Shown: piece by piece, positions 42,478-52,156 of the stretch
Layout: the number at the start of each line of letters is the position of its first letter
Numbering within the stretch: position 1 is the first letter of the stretch
NCBI RefSeq assembly: GCF_038396845.1
Contig: NZ_CP151587.1
Coordinates: 1,400,001-1,464,000, forward strand
DNA length: 64,000 bases
DNA from: Gymnodinialimonas sp. 57CJ19
Lineage (GTDB): Bacteria > Pseudomonadota > Alphaproteobacteria > Rhodobacterales > Rhodobacteraceae
Reading direction: 5' to 3'
Notes under the pieces: generated by a model
What the model was told of the DNA's origin: nothing
The model's input: the letters and a program-made list of their open reading frames with translations, nothing else
Database searches by the model: none
Program-made: the position numbers and the translations under genes

Positions 42478-44961
42478 ATGATGCGCCTGGCCGAATACCG
42501 CTCCAAATCCACCCTCCTGGCTGATTTCCTGCCTTGGGTTGCACTCGTCACCGACGGGGTCGTGCTCAACAAGGATGGCAGCCTGCAACGCACCGCGCGG
42601 TTTCGCGGCCCTGATCTCGATTCCGCCACGCCCGCCGAGCTGGTCGCCACATCCGCCCGACTCAACAGCGCGCTGCGGCGGCTTGGTTCGGGCTGGGCGG
42701 TCTTCGTCGAAGCGCAGCGGGTCCCGGCGCGGGACTATCCAACCTCGACTTTTCCCGATCCGATTTCGGCCCTCGTGGACGTGGAACGTCGCGCGCAGTT
42801 CGAAGAGGCTGGCGCGCATTTCGAGAGCGCCTATTTCCTGACGCTTGTCTGGATGCCACCTTCGGAAGAGGCGAGCCGTGTTGGTGGTTGGCTTTTCGAG
42901 AACGCGCCTGACAGAGGTGCCGATCCTCTCGAACAGGTCAAAGCCTTCACCCTTCGAACAGATCGCCTGCTCGATCTCTTGGATGGCTTCATGCCGGAGG
43001 TCACATGGCTCTCGGACGAGGAGACGCTGACCTACCTCCACTCGACGGTTTCGACCCGGCGACAGCGGGTGCGTGTCCCGGACACCCCGATGCATCTGGA
43101 CGCTTTGCTCGCAGACGAACCCCTCGTCGGCGGGCTGACCCCGCGCCTCGGTTCCCAATACTTGAGAACGCTCACCATCATCGGCCTCCCAAGTGCGACC
43201 TGGCCGGGCCTGCTTGATGAGTTGAACAGCCAGCCACTGGAGTATCGCTGGTGCACAAGGGCAATCTGCCTCGACAAGACCGATGCCACGAAACTCTTCA
43301 CCCGCATCCGACGCCAATGGTTCGCCAAGCGCAAGTCCATCGCCGCGATCCTGAAGGAGGTCATGACCAACGAGGCCTCGACGCTCCTGGACAGTGATGC
43401 CGCCAATAAGGCGGCCGACGCCGACGATGCACTCCAGGAGCTTGGCGCAGACATCTCGGGCGCGGCCTATGTCACGGGAACGATCACCGTCTGGGATGAG
43501 GATCCACGCACCGCAGAGGCGAAGCTCAAGGCCGTCGAGAAGGTCGTCCAGGGTCGCGATTTCACCTGCATCCCGGAAACCCTCAACGCGCTTGAAGCCT
43601 GGCTCGGCTCCTTGCCCGGACATCTCTACGCCAACGTCCGGCAACCGCCGGTCTCGACGCTCAATCTCGCGCACATGATCCCGATCTCGGCGGTTTGGGC
43701 GGGACCTGAGCGCAACGACCATCTCGACGGCCCGCCGCTTTTCTTCGCCGACACGGAGGGATCGACGCCGTTCCGCTTCTCGACCCATGTGGGCGATGTC
43801 GGTCACACGCTCATCGTCGGGCCAACCGGCGCAGGCAAGTCGGTGTTGCTTTCTCTCATGGCGCTGCAATTTCGCCGCTACCCGGATGCGCAAGTCTTCG
43901 CCTTCGACTTCGGCGGCTCGATCCGATGCGCCACACTCGCAATGGGCGGTGACTGGCATGATTTGGGCGGTGCGTTTATCGATGGCGACGACGGCGCCGT
44001 CTACCTACAACCGCTCGCGCGCATCGATGATCCCGCAGAGCGGGCCTGGGCCGCAGAATGGATCGGCGCGATCCTTGCCCGCGAAGGCATCGCGATCACG
44101 GCGGATGTGAAAGAGCAACTCTGGACCGCGCTGACCTCTCTCGCCTCAGCCCCGATCGGGGAACGCACGATTACTGGCCTCGCCGTTCTCCTACAGTCCA
44201 ATGATCTGAAACAAGCTTTGCGACCTTATTGCCTCGGCGGCCCCCATGGTCGGTTGCTCGACGCGGAGATTGAGGACTTGGGCGCGGCATCCGTCTCGGC
44301 CTTTGAGATCGAAGGGCTGGTCGGCACCACGGCGTCACCGGCCGTCCTTTCCTACCTTTTCCACCGCATCGGCGATCGGCTCGACGGGCGGCCCACACTG
44401 CTCATCATCGACGAAGGCTGGCTTGCGCTGGACGATGTAAGTTTCGGTGGCCAACTCCGCGAGTGGCTGAAGACGCTGCGCAAGAAGAACGCCTCTGTCG
44501 TATTCGCAACCCAGTCGCTGGCCGACATCGATGCGTCGCCGATTGCGCCTTCCATCGTTGAGAGCTGCCCAACTCGCATCTTCCTGCCCAACGAGAGGGC
44601 CTTCGAGCCACAAATCGCCGATACCTATCGCCGCTTTGGGCTGAACGACCGCCAGATCGAGATCGTTGCGAGGGCTTTCCCGAAACGCGACTATTATTGC
44701 CAGTCCCGACGCGGGAACCGGCTCTTCTCGCTGGGTCTCGGCGACGTCGCACTCGCCTTCACTGCGGCCTCCTCAAAGATCGACCAGACCGCGATCAGCG
44801 ATCTTCTCGTGGAACATGGTCGTGAGGGTTTTGCCAAAGCCTGGCTTCACCATCGCGGTCTGGATTGGGCCGTGGAGCTTCTCGATCCTTCCGCTGCCGC
44901 TTCCCCCGACTCTGAACCAAATCCAACACCAAAGGAGACCGATGATGACCTTCAATCCTGA
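42478..44961 (+). CDS. trbE: Conjugation ATPase TrbE (VirB4 type)
   Basis: An 827-aa protein with the VirB4 N-terminal domain (LADFLPWVALVTDGVVLNKD), Walker A GPTGAGKSVLLSLMAL, the FDFGGSIR segment, Walker B TLLIIDEGWLAL and the motif KKNASVVFATQSLADI. It is the largest ATPase of the channel and helps mobilise pilin. The start is ATG 42478 or 42481 (Met-Met). It overlaps trbJ by 20 bp. Confidence 0.95.
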   Translation: MMRLAEYRSKSTLLADFLPWVALVTDGVVLNKDGSLQRTARFRGPDLDSATPAELVATSARLNSALRRLGSGWAVFVEAQRVPARDYPTSTFPDPISALVDVERRAQFEEAGAHFESAYFLTLVWMPPSEEASRVGGWLFENAPDRGADPLEQVKAFTLRTDRLLDLLDGFMPEVTWLSDEETLTYLHSTVSTRRQRVRVPDTPMHLDALLADEPLVGGLTPRLGSQYLRTLTIIGLPSATWPGLLDELNSQPLEYRWCTRAICLDKTDATKLFTRIRRQWFAKRKSIAAILKEVMTNEASTLLDSDAANKAADADDALQELGADISGAAYVTGTITVWDEDPRTAEAKLKAVEKVVQGRDFTCIPETLNALEAWLGSLPGHLYANVRQPPVSTLNLAHMIPISAVWAGPERNDHLDGPPLFFADTEGSTPFRFSTHVGDVGHTLIVGPTGAGKSVLLSLMALQFRRYPDAQVFAFDFGGSIRCATLAMGGDWHDLGGAFIDGDDGAVYLQPLARIDDPAERAWAAEWIGAILAREGIAITADVKEQLWTALTSLASAPIGERTITGLAVLLQSNDLKQALRPYCLGGPHGRLLDAEIEDLGAASVSAFEIEGLVGTTASPAVLSYLFHRIGDRLDGRPTLLIIDEGWLALDDVSFGGQLREWLKTLRKKNASVVFATQSLADIDASPIAPSIVESCPTRIFLPNERAFEPQIADTYRRFGLNDRQIEIVARAFPKRDYYCQSRRGNRLFSLGLGDVALAFTAASSKIDQTAISDLLVEHGREGFAKAWLHHRGLDWAVELLDPSAAASPDSEPNPTPKETDDDLQS

Positions 44962-45727
44962 TCCTCGGGCGAAAGCCTGTAAGCTGACGACTGCACTGCT
45001 TGCCGCAGCCTTAGCCGTCACACCCATTCTCACCACGCCGGCCCAGGCCTTCCTCTTCGGGGCGGCCGGGCGCATCGTCTACGATCCGCAGAACCATGCC
45101 GAGAACATTCTATCCGCCGCACGGTCGCTGGAGCAGATCAACAACCAGATCAACCAGCTCCAGAACCAGGCGCAAATGCTGATGAACGAGGCGCTAAACC
45201 TTGCCAGCCTGCCGCACTCCTCCTTGGGACAGCTGCAAAGTGCCCTCGGAGAAACCCAGCGGTTGCTATCCGAAGCCGAAAGCCTCGCCTTCGACGTCGC
45301 AACAATCGAAGCGGCCTTCGCGGAGGACTATGGCACCGCTGCCGGGCAAGGCGATTTCGACGCGATGATCGGCGGCGCGCGGGACAGGTGGGAGGCTTCA
45401 GTCACCGGTTTCGAGGATGCGCTGCGCATTCAGGCCGGTGTCGTCGGCAATATCGACGGTGCCCGCACCGAGATGGCCGCACTCGTCCGGGAAAGCCAAG
45501 GAGCAACGGGCGCGTTGCAGGTGGCTCAAGCCGGTAACCAGCTCATGGCACTTCAATCGGCGCAAATCGCCGATCTCACCGCCGCAATCGCCGCTCAGAA
45601 CAGCGCGGTGTCGCTGGAGGCGGCGCGTGTCGCATCCGCCGAAGCACAGGGCCGCGAGAACCTCACGCGCTTTCTCGACTACGGCAGTGGCTATGCACCG
45701 GCTGCGACCCGTCTGTTCCGGGATTAA
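44942..45727 (+). CDS. trbJ: Mating-pair protein TrbJ (VirB5 type)
   Basis: A 261-aa exported protein. The signal peptide ends TTPAQAF, followed by GRIVYDPQNHAENILSAARS and the coiled-coil QINNQINQLQNQAQML typical of TrbJ. VirB5-like proteins sit at the pilus tip. The start (Met-Met at 44942/44945) lies inside the end of trbE. Confidence 0.92.
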   Translation: MMTFNPDPRAKACKLTTALLAAALAVTPILTTPAQAFLFGAAGRIVYDPQNHAENILSAARSLEQINNQINQLQNQAQMLMNEALNLASLPHSSLGQLQSALGETQRLLSEAESLAFDVATIEAAFAEDYGTAAGQGDFDAMIGGARDRWEASVTGFEDALRIQAGVVGNIDGARTEMAALVRESQGATGALQVAQAGNQLMALQSAQIADLTAAIAAQNSAVSLEAARVASAEAQGRENLTRFLDYGSGYAPAATRLFRD

Positions 45728-45731
45728 GCAG

Positions 45732-46001
45732 ATGCCACTCGCCACACATCATGTCTTGCGCGGAATTGCCATTGGCTTGGGAGGTTTGGCCGCCCTTGCT
45801 GCGGCCTTTGAGTTGAGCCGCTCGGTAGGCCCGGAAAATGTCGAGCAAGTTCCCCCCGAACACTCGCTACGCATCACATTAGAGCAATGCCGCGGCCTAA
45901 CACCGGAAGAATACGCGACCGACGAGGCGTGCCGCGCAGCGTGGGACCAGTCGCGTCGCCGGTTCTTTGGTCTGCCATCCGATCCGGCCGGGACGGAGTG
46001 A
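45732..46001 (+). CDS. TrbK-alt, putative entry-exclusion protein
   Basis: An 89-aa protein with one N-terminal membrane helix and a short periplasmic part with two cysteines (LEQCRGL, DEACRAAW), ending in RRRFFGLP. It has the size, motif and position (between trbJ and trbL) of the TrbK-alternative family, thought to block redundant DNA entry by related elements. It lies 4 bp after trbJ. Confidence 0.82.
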   Translation: MPLATHHVLRGIAIGLGGLAALAAAFELSRSVGPENVEQVPPEHSLRITLEQCRGLTPEEYATDEACRAAWDQSRRRFFGLPSDPAGTE

Positions 46002-46005
46002 GGTC

Positions 46006-47289
46006 ATGGGCGGTGTCGGTGTCATTGATCGGTTCCTGGAGGTCTTTGCCTTCTACATCGACTCCGGTTTCGGCCTTCTGGGTGGCGATGTCGCGTTTCT
46101 GGCGACCACCCTCATTGTCATCGACATCACGCTCGCGGCGCTGTTCTGGGCCTGGGGAGCTGACGATGACATCATCGCCCGACTAGTTAAAAAGACCCTC
46201 TTCGTTGGCGTCTTCGCTTACCTGATCGGCAACTGGAACACGCTCGCCCGGACTGTCTTCGACAGTTTCGCAGGGCTCGGGCTCGTTGCCACCGGCGGTA
46301 CAATCAGCGCCGACGAATTGTTGCAGCCGGGCCGCATCGCGCAGGTTGGGATGGACGCCGGTCGTCCGATCCTTGAATCAATTTCAGATCTGATGGGCTT
46401 CGTGTCGTTCTTCGAAAACTTCCTGCAGATCACGATCCTGTTCTTTGCCTGGCTCGTAGTCCTGCTGTCGTTCTTCATCCTCGCGATCCAGCTTTTCGTG
46501 ACGCTGATCGAATTCAAACTCGCCACTCTCGCAGGCTTCATCCTCGTCCCCTTCGGCCTGTTCAACAAGACGGCCTTCATGGCGGAACGCGTGCTTGGCC
46601 TTGTCATCTCGTCAGGCGTGAAGGTTCTTGTCCTCGCCGTCATCGTCGGGATCGGCTCGACCATCTTCGGAGACTTCACCTCTGGCTTTAACAATGAGCC
46701 CACCATCGAAGACGCCATGTCGGTCGTTCTGGGCGCCCTGGCACTCTTGGCCATGGGCATCTTCGGTCCCGGCATTGCCAATGGGATCGTCTCGGGCGGC
46801 CCACAACTCGGCGCAGGCAGCGCCGTCGGGACGGCCGTTGCAGCGGGCGGTCTGGCAGTCGGTGGCGCCGCCGCCGGACGCATGGCTCTTGGAGCGGCGG
46901 GCGCCAGTGTCCGCGGCGCAAGCGCGTTGGCTGGTGGGGCATCCACAGCCTACCAACTTGGATCGGCATCGCGTTCAACGATAGCCGGGAAGGCCGCAGG
47001 GGGCATCGCCGCCGTTGGAAAGGCCGGAGTCGGAGCCGCCACGAGCCCGCTTCGACGCTCGATTGCGGAGAGTGCCCAATCCGGCGCGCGCTCCGCCTAC
47101 GCTGCAACCGGCGGCAGTCATGCCGCACATACCGGCGCACCGACTGCGACCGCAGGCCCACCCGCTTGGGCGCGCCGCATGAAACAGCAGCAATCCATCC
47201 ATCACGGCGTCAGCACCGCCGCCCATGTGATCCGCTCCGGCGATCATGGCGGCGGTGGGTCAGCCGTCAGCCTATCGGAGAGATCCTGA
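46006..47289 (+). CDS. trbL: Channel protein TrbL (VirB6 type)
   Basis: A 427-aa polytopic protein: VIDRFLEVFAFYIDSGFGLL, then repeated membrane helices (FVSFFENFLQITILFFAWLV) and VLGLVISSGVKVLVLAVIVGIG. The C-terminal 140 residues are Gly/Ala/Ser-rich and end in a His-rich segment. TrbL forms the inner-membrane part of the DNA channel. The ATG at 46006 is 4 bp after trbK-alt. Confidence 0.93.
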   Translation: MGGVGVIDRFLEVFAFYIDSGFGLLGGDVAFLATTLIVIDITLAALFWAWGADDDIIARLVKKTLFVGVFAYLIGNWNTLARTVFDSFAGLGLVATGGTISADELLQPGRIAQVGMDAGRPILESISDLMGFVSFFENFLQITILFFAWLVVLLSFFILAIQLFVTLIEFKLATLAGFILVPFGLFNKTAFMAERVLGLVISSGVKVLVLAVIVGIGSTIFGDFTSGFNNEPTIEDAMSVVLGALALLAMGIFGPGIANGIVSGGPQLGAGSAVGTAVAAGGLAVGGAAAGRMALGAAGASVRGASALAGGASTAYQLGSASRSTIAGKAAGGIAAVGKAGVGAATSPLRRSIAESAQSGARSAYAATGGSHAAHTGAPTATAGPPAWARRMKQQQSIHHGVSTAAHVIRSGDHGGGGSAVSLSERS

Positions 47290-47291
47290 CC

Positions 47292-47975
47292 ATGTTCCGA
47301 CGTCCAACAGTTCGCTACTCCACCACGCCCGAGCCCGTCACGCCTTACCAGAGGGCCGCGCAAGCCTGGGACGATCGCATCGGTTCCGCCCGTGTCCAAG
47401 CCCGCAACTGGCGCTTCATGGCCTATGGGTGCCTCACGCTGGTCGCCGGTCTGAGCGTCACGCTCATCTGGCAATCGACCCAAAGTACCGTCATTCCGTA
47501 TGTGGTCGAAGTCGACAATCTGGGCGCCGCGCAGGCGGTTGCGCCCGCCCTCGCAGATTACGAACCCACCGATCCGCAGATCGCTTGGCATCTGGCCCGC
47601 TTCATCGAGAACGTTCGGCAGGTGCCTGCCGACCCCATCGTGCTGCGTCAAAGCTGGTTGCGCGCCTACGACTTTACCACGGATCGCGGTGCCGTCGCAC
47701 TCAACGATTATGCACGGATGAACGATCCCTTCGCAGCCGTTGGCGAGGACCAGATCGCCATCGAGATCTCCAGTGTCATTCGCGCGTCTGACACCAGCTT
47801 CCGCGTCGCCTGGATGGAGCGGCGCTACGAGAATGGCCAGCTCGCCGCCACCGAACGCTGGACCGCCATCCTCACCATCGTGATCCAACCGCCCCGCGAT
47901 GCTGAGCGGCTGCGTCAAAACCCGCTCGGCGTCTACGTCCACGCCATCAACTGGTCCAGGGAGAGTGCCCAATGA
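47292..47975 (+). CDS. trbF: Mating-pair protein TrbF (VirB8 type)
   Basis: A 227-aa protein with a cytoplasmic start (VTPYQRAAQAWDDRIGSARV), one membrane helix, and the VirB8-like periplasmic domain (IPYVVEVDNLG, RVAWMERRYENG, ERWTAILTI). It is a scaffold between inner and outer complexes. It overlaps trbG by 4 bp. Confidence 0.94.
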   Translation: MFRRPTVRYSTTPEPVTPYQRAAQAWDDRIGSARVQARNWRFMAYGCLTLVAGLSVTLIWQSTQSTVIPYVVEVDNLGAAQAVAPALADYEPTDPQIAWHLARFIENVRQVPADPIVLRQSWLRAYDFTTDRGAVALNDYARMNDPFAAVGEDQIAIEISSVIRASDTSFRVAWMERRYENGQLAATERWTAILTIVIQPPRDAERLRQNPLGVYVHAINWSRESAQ

Positions 47976-48958
47976 CCCATCTCAGAACCATTTCCTGCAT
48001 ATTGCTCGCAACGACCGTCCTGACGGCATGTGCGAACGAACCTTCGCCCGACTTTGCTTATGACGATCAGGTCCCCTCCTTGGCGCCTCCGCCTCCACCT
48101 CTCGAGACGGAAGAACCACTAAGTCCGGTGCACATCCCGCCACCTTGGACCCCATCCCGAGGCGGCGACCCCGATGCAGGCACGTCGGAGGCTCGGATCG
48201 CCGCTGCCAATGCTGCAGCACGGATCGAGCCGCGCCCGGAGGGCTACTACAATGCCCTGCAAGTCTTCCCGTGGAGTGAAGGCGCGCTCTATCAGGTCTA
48301 TGCCTCGCCCGGCCAGATCACCACGATCACGCTGGAAGCAGGCGAGCAACTGACTGGCCCCGGCCCCATCGCAGCGGGCGACACCGCCCGCTGGATTATC
48401 GGCGACACCACCAGCGGCGCAGGCCGAACCGCCCGCGTCCACGTCCTCGTCAAACCCACGCGCTCCGACATCACCACCAATCTCATCATCAGCACCGACC
48501 GGCGCAATTACTTGATCGAGCTGCGCGCCAGCGAAGAGATCTGGATGCCGGCCGTCGCATGGGCCTATCCGGCCGAACCGACACGACCGCGCCTGCCAGC
48601 TCTGCTGCGTCCAACCATCCCGTCGGAAGCAGACAGGAACTATCGCTATGGCCTGCAAGGCGACAGCCCGCCGTGGCGTCCGGTTGCGGTCTTCGACGAT
48701 GGCCGCAGGGTCTATGTGGTTTTCCCGACTGGCATTGCCCAAGGCGAGATGCCGCCCCTCTTCGTGATCGGGCCAGACGGCCAAGGCCAGATCGTTAACA
48801 CTCGCGTTGCGGGGAATGTCCTGATCGTCGATCGGCTCTTTGGGGCTGCCGAACTCAGACTGGGAGAAGCCCGACAGGAAGTGGTGCGGATCGTGAGGAT
48901 GGATGGCGTCGAGCATCGACGCGCGAATCCAAGTGCTGCGGGGGACGAGCAGAGATGA
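47972..48958 (+). CDS. trbG: Outer-membrane complex protein TrbG (VirB9 type)
   Basis: A 328-aa protein with a lipoprotein-like signal (LLATTVLTACANEP, with a candidate lipobox cysteine). The VirB9 domain follows: YQVYASPGQITTITLEAGEQL, then WIIGDTTSG and HVLVKPTRSDITTNLIISTD. The C-terminus has FDDGRRVYVVFP. It forms the outer ring with TrbI. It overlaps trbF and trbI by 4 bp each. Confidence 0.94.
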   Translation: MTHLRTISCILLATTVLTACANEPSPDFAYDDQVPSLAPPPPPLETEEPLSPVHIPPPWTPSRGGDPDAGTSEARIAAANAAARIEPRPEGYYNALQVFPWSEGALYQVYASPGQITTITLEAGEQLTGPGPIAAGDTARWIIGDTTSGAGRTARVHVLVKPTRSDITTNLIISTDRRNYLIELRASEEIWMPAVAWAYPAEPTRPRLPALLRPTIPSEADRNYRYGLQGDSPPWRPVAVFDDGRRVYVVFPTGIAQGEMPPLFVIGPDGQGQIVNTRVAGNVLIVDRLFGAAELRLGEARQEVVRIVRMDGVEHRRANPSAAGDEQR

Positions 48959-50154
48959 CAGCTCCAACCAGCGATCCCAAAGGCCCGCGCGAAGAGCAGG
49001 ACATCGCCCAGGACCTCCGTCTGCGCCCCGATCCACCGCGCGTCATGCGTCTTTCCCGAAAAGCCATCGCAGCTCTTGTCGGAATCGGTGGGCTAAGCCT
49101 AGGCGCCATTCTTATCGTGTCCCTGCAAGGTCCTCGGGCCAGCGACGTTCCTTCCGAGTTGTATTCGACCGAACGCATTCAAGCCGCAGAGGGCCTCTCA
49201 CAATTGCCTACCAACTACGGCGATGTGCCGCGTCTGGGGCCGCCGCTGCCGAGTGAGCTTGGCCGGCCCATTCTGAGTGCGCAGGAACGCGGCGATTCGG
49301 TTCCCATTCCACCCCTCACGGGCATTTCAGCGCCCGGGATCGATCCGGCGGAACAGCTTCGACTGCAAGAGATCGAGGCCGCAAGGCTGAGCGCCCTCTT
49401 CGCAGAAGCGCAAACCGGGTTTCAAGACGGCGGTGCAAGCCTTGGGTCCACCCCATTGGGTTCAACCACGTTCCCCTCGCCGCAGGGCTCTTCCGCGCCT
49501 CAAGGCACTGCAACAGGCGGGAACGCCTTCCCGACACGCGGAGCAGCTGACGATCCAGTTAACTCAGAACGGCTGGTGACCCCATCAAGCCCCTACATCC
49601 TACAGGCTGGCACCATCATCCCTGCCGCGCTCATCACTGGGCTCCGCTCGGACCTGCCGGGCCAGATCGCCGCGCAAGTCACGTCCAATATCTATGACAG
49701 CCCGTCCGGACGCTTCCTTTTGATCCCCCAGGGCGCGCGGCTTCTTGGCGAATACGACAGCAATATCACCATCGGCCAGAACCGCCTTCTCTTGGTCTGG
49801 ACCCGGCTAATCCTGCCCGATGGCCGATCGATCAGCCTCAATCGCGAACCCGGTACGGACGGTGCGGGTGCTGCGGGCCTGCAAGACCGGGTCAACTACC
49901 ATTGGGGCCGGATCTTCCTCGCCTCTGGTCTCGCGACGATCCTTAATGTCGGCTTGGAAAGCGGGGTGGAAAGCGAAGACGACGTCGCGACTGCCATCCG
50001 CGAAGCGGCGCAAGGAACAATTGGACGCACCGGCGATGAGATCGTCCGGCAACAAATCTCCGTCCCACCAACCCTGACAATCCGCGCTGGCTTCCCGGTG
50101 CGCGTGATGATCACCCAAGATCTGATCCTCGAGCCTTTGGGAGAAGTACGATGA
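48955..50154 (+). CDS. trbI: Channel protein TrbI (VirB10 type)
   Basis: A 399-aa protein with a cytoplasmic lead, one membrane helix (AIAALVGIGGLSLGAILIVSL), a Pro/Gly-rich linker, and the VirB10 domain with ILQAGTIIPAALITGLRSDLPG, LIPQGARLLGEYDS and GLQDRVNYHWGRIF. It spans inner and outer membranes and gates the channel. The stop overlaps the DUF2274 start. Confidence 0.95.
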   Translation: MTAPTSDPKGPREEQDIAQDLRLRPDPPRVMRLSRKAIAALVGIGGLSLGAILIVSLQGPRASDVPSELYSTERIQAAEGLSQLPTNYGDVPRLGPPLPSELGRPILSAQERGDSVPIPPLTGISAPGIDPAEQLRLQEIEAARLSALFAEAQTGFQDGGASLGSTPLGSTTFPSPQGSSAPQGTATGGNAFPTRGAADDPVNSERLVTPSSPYILQAGTIIPAALITGLRSDLPGQIAAQVTSNIYDSPSGRFLLIPQGARLLGEYDSNITIGQNRLLLVWTRLILPDGRSISLNREPGTDGAGAAGLQDRVNYHWGRIFLASGLATILNVGLESGVESEDDVATAIREAAQGTIGRTGDEIVRQQISVPPTLTIRAGFPVRVMITQDLILEPLGEVR

Positions 50155-50420
50155 CGAAGCTAAAACTCAGCGCGATTCCGGACGACAAGCCAGTGAAACT
50201 CACGATTGCACTTCCTGCCGAGGTTTATCGAGATCTCGTCGACTATGCCGCCGTCCTGAGCCGCCAGACGAGCCAGAATTCAGAACCCACACAGCTCGTT
50301 GCCCCCATGCTAGCACGCTTCATGGCAACAGATCGCGGCTTTGTCACCGCGCGGCGAACGCTTGGACGGCAAAGTAGTGCCGAGAAAATGGCACCCCAAA
50401 ACAAGCCTTCGCAATCCTGA
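50151..50420 (+). CDS. DUF2274 family protein
   Basis: An 89-aa protein fitting DUF2274 (KLTIALPAEVYRDLVDYAAVLS, then APMLARFMATDRGF), a ribbon-helix-helix-like small protein that regularly follows trbI in these ICEs. Its function is unknown. It overlaps trbI by 4 bp and closes the transfer operon. Confidence 0.88.
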   Translation: MTKLKLSAIPDDKPVKLTIALPAEVYRDLVDYAAVLSRQTSQNSEPTQLVAPMLARFMATDRGFVTARRTLGRQSSAEKMAPQNKPSQS

Positions 50421-50539
50421 AATATGATGGCCTATGATCCGCGCAGGGACTCCAAGAAGAAGGACGAACGCCTTCTGCGATTTGTCCGTGCCCTCGCGCA
50501 GCATAACGCGCGCCGCGATCACGCCAGAGGTTCAGTCAG

Positions 50540-52156
50540 ATGCCCCAAAACCGGAAAAGAGCAGCCGTCTACGCAAGATTCTCCACCGATCTCCAACGAG
50601 ATCGATCCATCGACGATCAGGTTGCGGTTTGCCAAACGCTCGCCGACCGGGAAGGACTGACAATTGTCGCAACATTCGTGGATCGGGCACGAACTTCCGC
50701 CACGCTTATCGGACGCGACGGGATGCAAGATCTTCTGGCGGAAGCGAAGGAAGGGCGTTTCGAATTTGTGATCGTCGAAGCCCTGGACCGATTGTCCCGC
50801 GACCAAGGCGATCTGGCCGGGATATGGAAGCGCCTAGAGTATCTGAACATCCCAATTCGCACGGTGAATGATGGAACAGCCGATGCGATTAGCGTCGGGG
50901 TCCACGGATTGCTCGGGCAGATCTGGATGGATGGCCACCGCAAGAAGGTTCATCGCGGCCAGGCCGGGGTCATCCGCGATGGGAGGCACGCCGGCGGAAA
51001 GGCGTTTGGCTATACGACCGTGGTCGGGAAATCTGGCGAATTGGCGGTTGTCGAAGATGAGGCGGAAATCGTGCGCCGGATTTTCGAAGCCTATGCTTCA
51101 GGCGACAGTCCCCGGACTATCGCAGCGGCGCTGAACGCCGATGGAATTCCTGCACCGCGCGGCGAAAAGTGGAATGCGTCGACGCTAAATGGCAACGCAC
51201 AACGTGGCTACGGCATTCTCGTCAACGACCTCTATCGGGGAGAGATCGTTTGGAACCGCGTCACGATGGTTCGGAACCCCGATACCGGCAAGCGAGTTAG
51301 TCGAGTCAATGATCCGACGGAGTGGCACCGTGTCCCGGCGGCGCATCTCAGGATCGTCCCGCAAGCCCTTTGGGATAGGGCGCAACTCAGACGAAAGAGC
51401 CGCGCCCATCAACAGACTGAAGGCCGTCGCGGTCGCGGGTTAAGCCATCCTGCGCGACCGTTTTCGGGGCTTCTGCGGTGCGGATTGTGCGGTGGTGGCA
51501 TCGCGATCTCAAAACGGCGAAAGGGGTCGGTCTGGGGCAGGTGTTCGACCCGTACCGAGAGTGGATCGTGCACCAATCATGCAGAAATGCGGATCGATCG
51601 GATAGAGGCCGCCATATTCAAAGGCTTGACCCATGAGCTCAAGGATCCGGTCTATGTGCGTACATACCTCAAGGAGTACCACAAAGAACGCGCCCGCTTG
51701 AACCGTGAAGCAAAGCAGAACAGCGCAGGCCTGGAGCGAAAGGCAGCAAGGGCCCGCACGGCTTTTGATCGCGCCCGTGCCCTTTACATCAAGGGCGTAA
51801 CAGACGGTCCGGAAGCGGAAGCCGAAATTCACCGGTTACAGGAAATGGCCAAAGCCGCCCAAGCAAAGTTACCTCGCCTCGACACCGAACCGGAGGTGAT
51901 CGAACTCCATCCCGCTTCGGTTGAGAGATATCTGGAAGCTCTCGCCGACCTGTCTGGCGGATGTTTGGCCGCCGACAATCACGATGCCGTTGCCATCTTA
52001 CGCGAATTGGTCAGCGCCGTGATCGTCACTCCCAAAGAGCACGGCCTTGACGTCACAGTTGAAGGGTTTTTGGCAGCACTTTTAGGCGAAAGCCCAATGT
52101 GTCGGGGTTTGATGGTAGCGGAGGAGGGACTTGAACCCCCGACACGCGGATTATGA
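50540..52156 (+). CDS. Large serine recombinase, probable ICE integrase
   Basis: A 538-aa protein. The resolvase-type catalytic domain has the nucleophile region VYARFSTDLQ, QVAVCQTLADREG, and EALDRLSRDQGDLAGI. A recombinase domain follows (GKAFGYTTVVG, AALNADGIPAPRGEKWNAS), then a zinc ribbon (LLRCGLCGGG, GRCSTRTESGSCTN) and a coiled coil (REAKQNSAGLERKAAR). The final residues EEGLEPPTRGL are encoded by the complement of the tRNA-Met 3' half, so the true C-terminus may depend on the insertion site. The gene next to the element boundary makes it the likely integrase. Confidence 0.88.
   Translation: MPQNRKRAAVYARFSTDLQRDRSIDDQVAVCQTLADREGLTIVATFVDRARTSATLIGRDGMQDLLAEAKEGRFEFVIVEALDRLSRDQGDLAGIWKRLEYLNIPIRTVNDGTADAISVGVHGLLGQIWMDGHRKKVHRGQAGVIRDGRHAGGKAFGYTTVVGKSGELAVVEDEAEIVRRIFEAYASGDSPRTIAAALNADGIPAPRGEKWNASTLNGNAQRGYGILVNDLYRGEIVWNRVTMVRNPDTGKRVSRVNDPTEWHRVPAAHLRIVPQALWDRAQLRRKSRAHQQTEGRRGRGLSHPARPFSGLLRCGLCGGGIAISKRRKGSVWGRCSTRTESGSCTNHAEMRIDRIEAAIFKGLTHELKDPVYVRTYLKEYHKERARLNREAKQNSAGLERKAARARTAFDRARALYIKGVTDGPEAEAEIHRLQEMAKAAQAKLPRLDTEPEVIELHPASVERYLEALADLSGGCLAADNHDAVAILRELVSAVIVTPKEHGLDVTVEGFLAALLGESPMCRGLMVAEEGLEPPTRGL
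52113..52150. other. Probable attachment site (tRNA-Met 3' part)
   Basis: The 3' half of the tRNA, including the encoded CCA, borders the element and doubles as the end of the recombinase reading frame. A core repeated at the other end is expected outside the window. The exact crossover cannot be set from one end. Confidence 0.5.

Larger units (their letters stand above)
1..52140. mobile_element. Integrative and conjugative element (right part), inserted at tRNA-Met
   Basis: A conjugative element fills the left four fifths of the window. It has a relaxase (29177), TraG coupling ATPase (30941), trbBCDEJKLFGI mating-pair genes (40898-50154), an excisionase-like gene (26970) and a large serine recombinase (50540) that reads into the 3' end of a tRNA-Met gene. 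Genes to the right of the tRNA are ordinary metabolic genes. The right boundary must lie in or just before the 3' part of the tRNA (about 52113-52150). I found no second copy of the tRNA 3' sequence in the window, so the left end is outside it. The cargo is a copper/cytochrome block (1-15229) and an AT-richer nuclease block (33557-40498). Confidence 0.88.

Noticed and set aside
52121..52156. Conserved C-terminal motif EEGLEPPTRGL of the recombinase
   Set aside because: This is the antisense translation of a tRNA T-arm and acceptor, not a protein motif.
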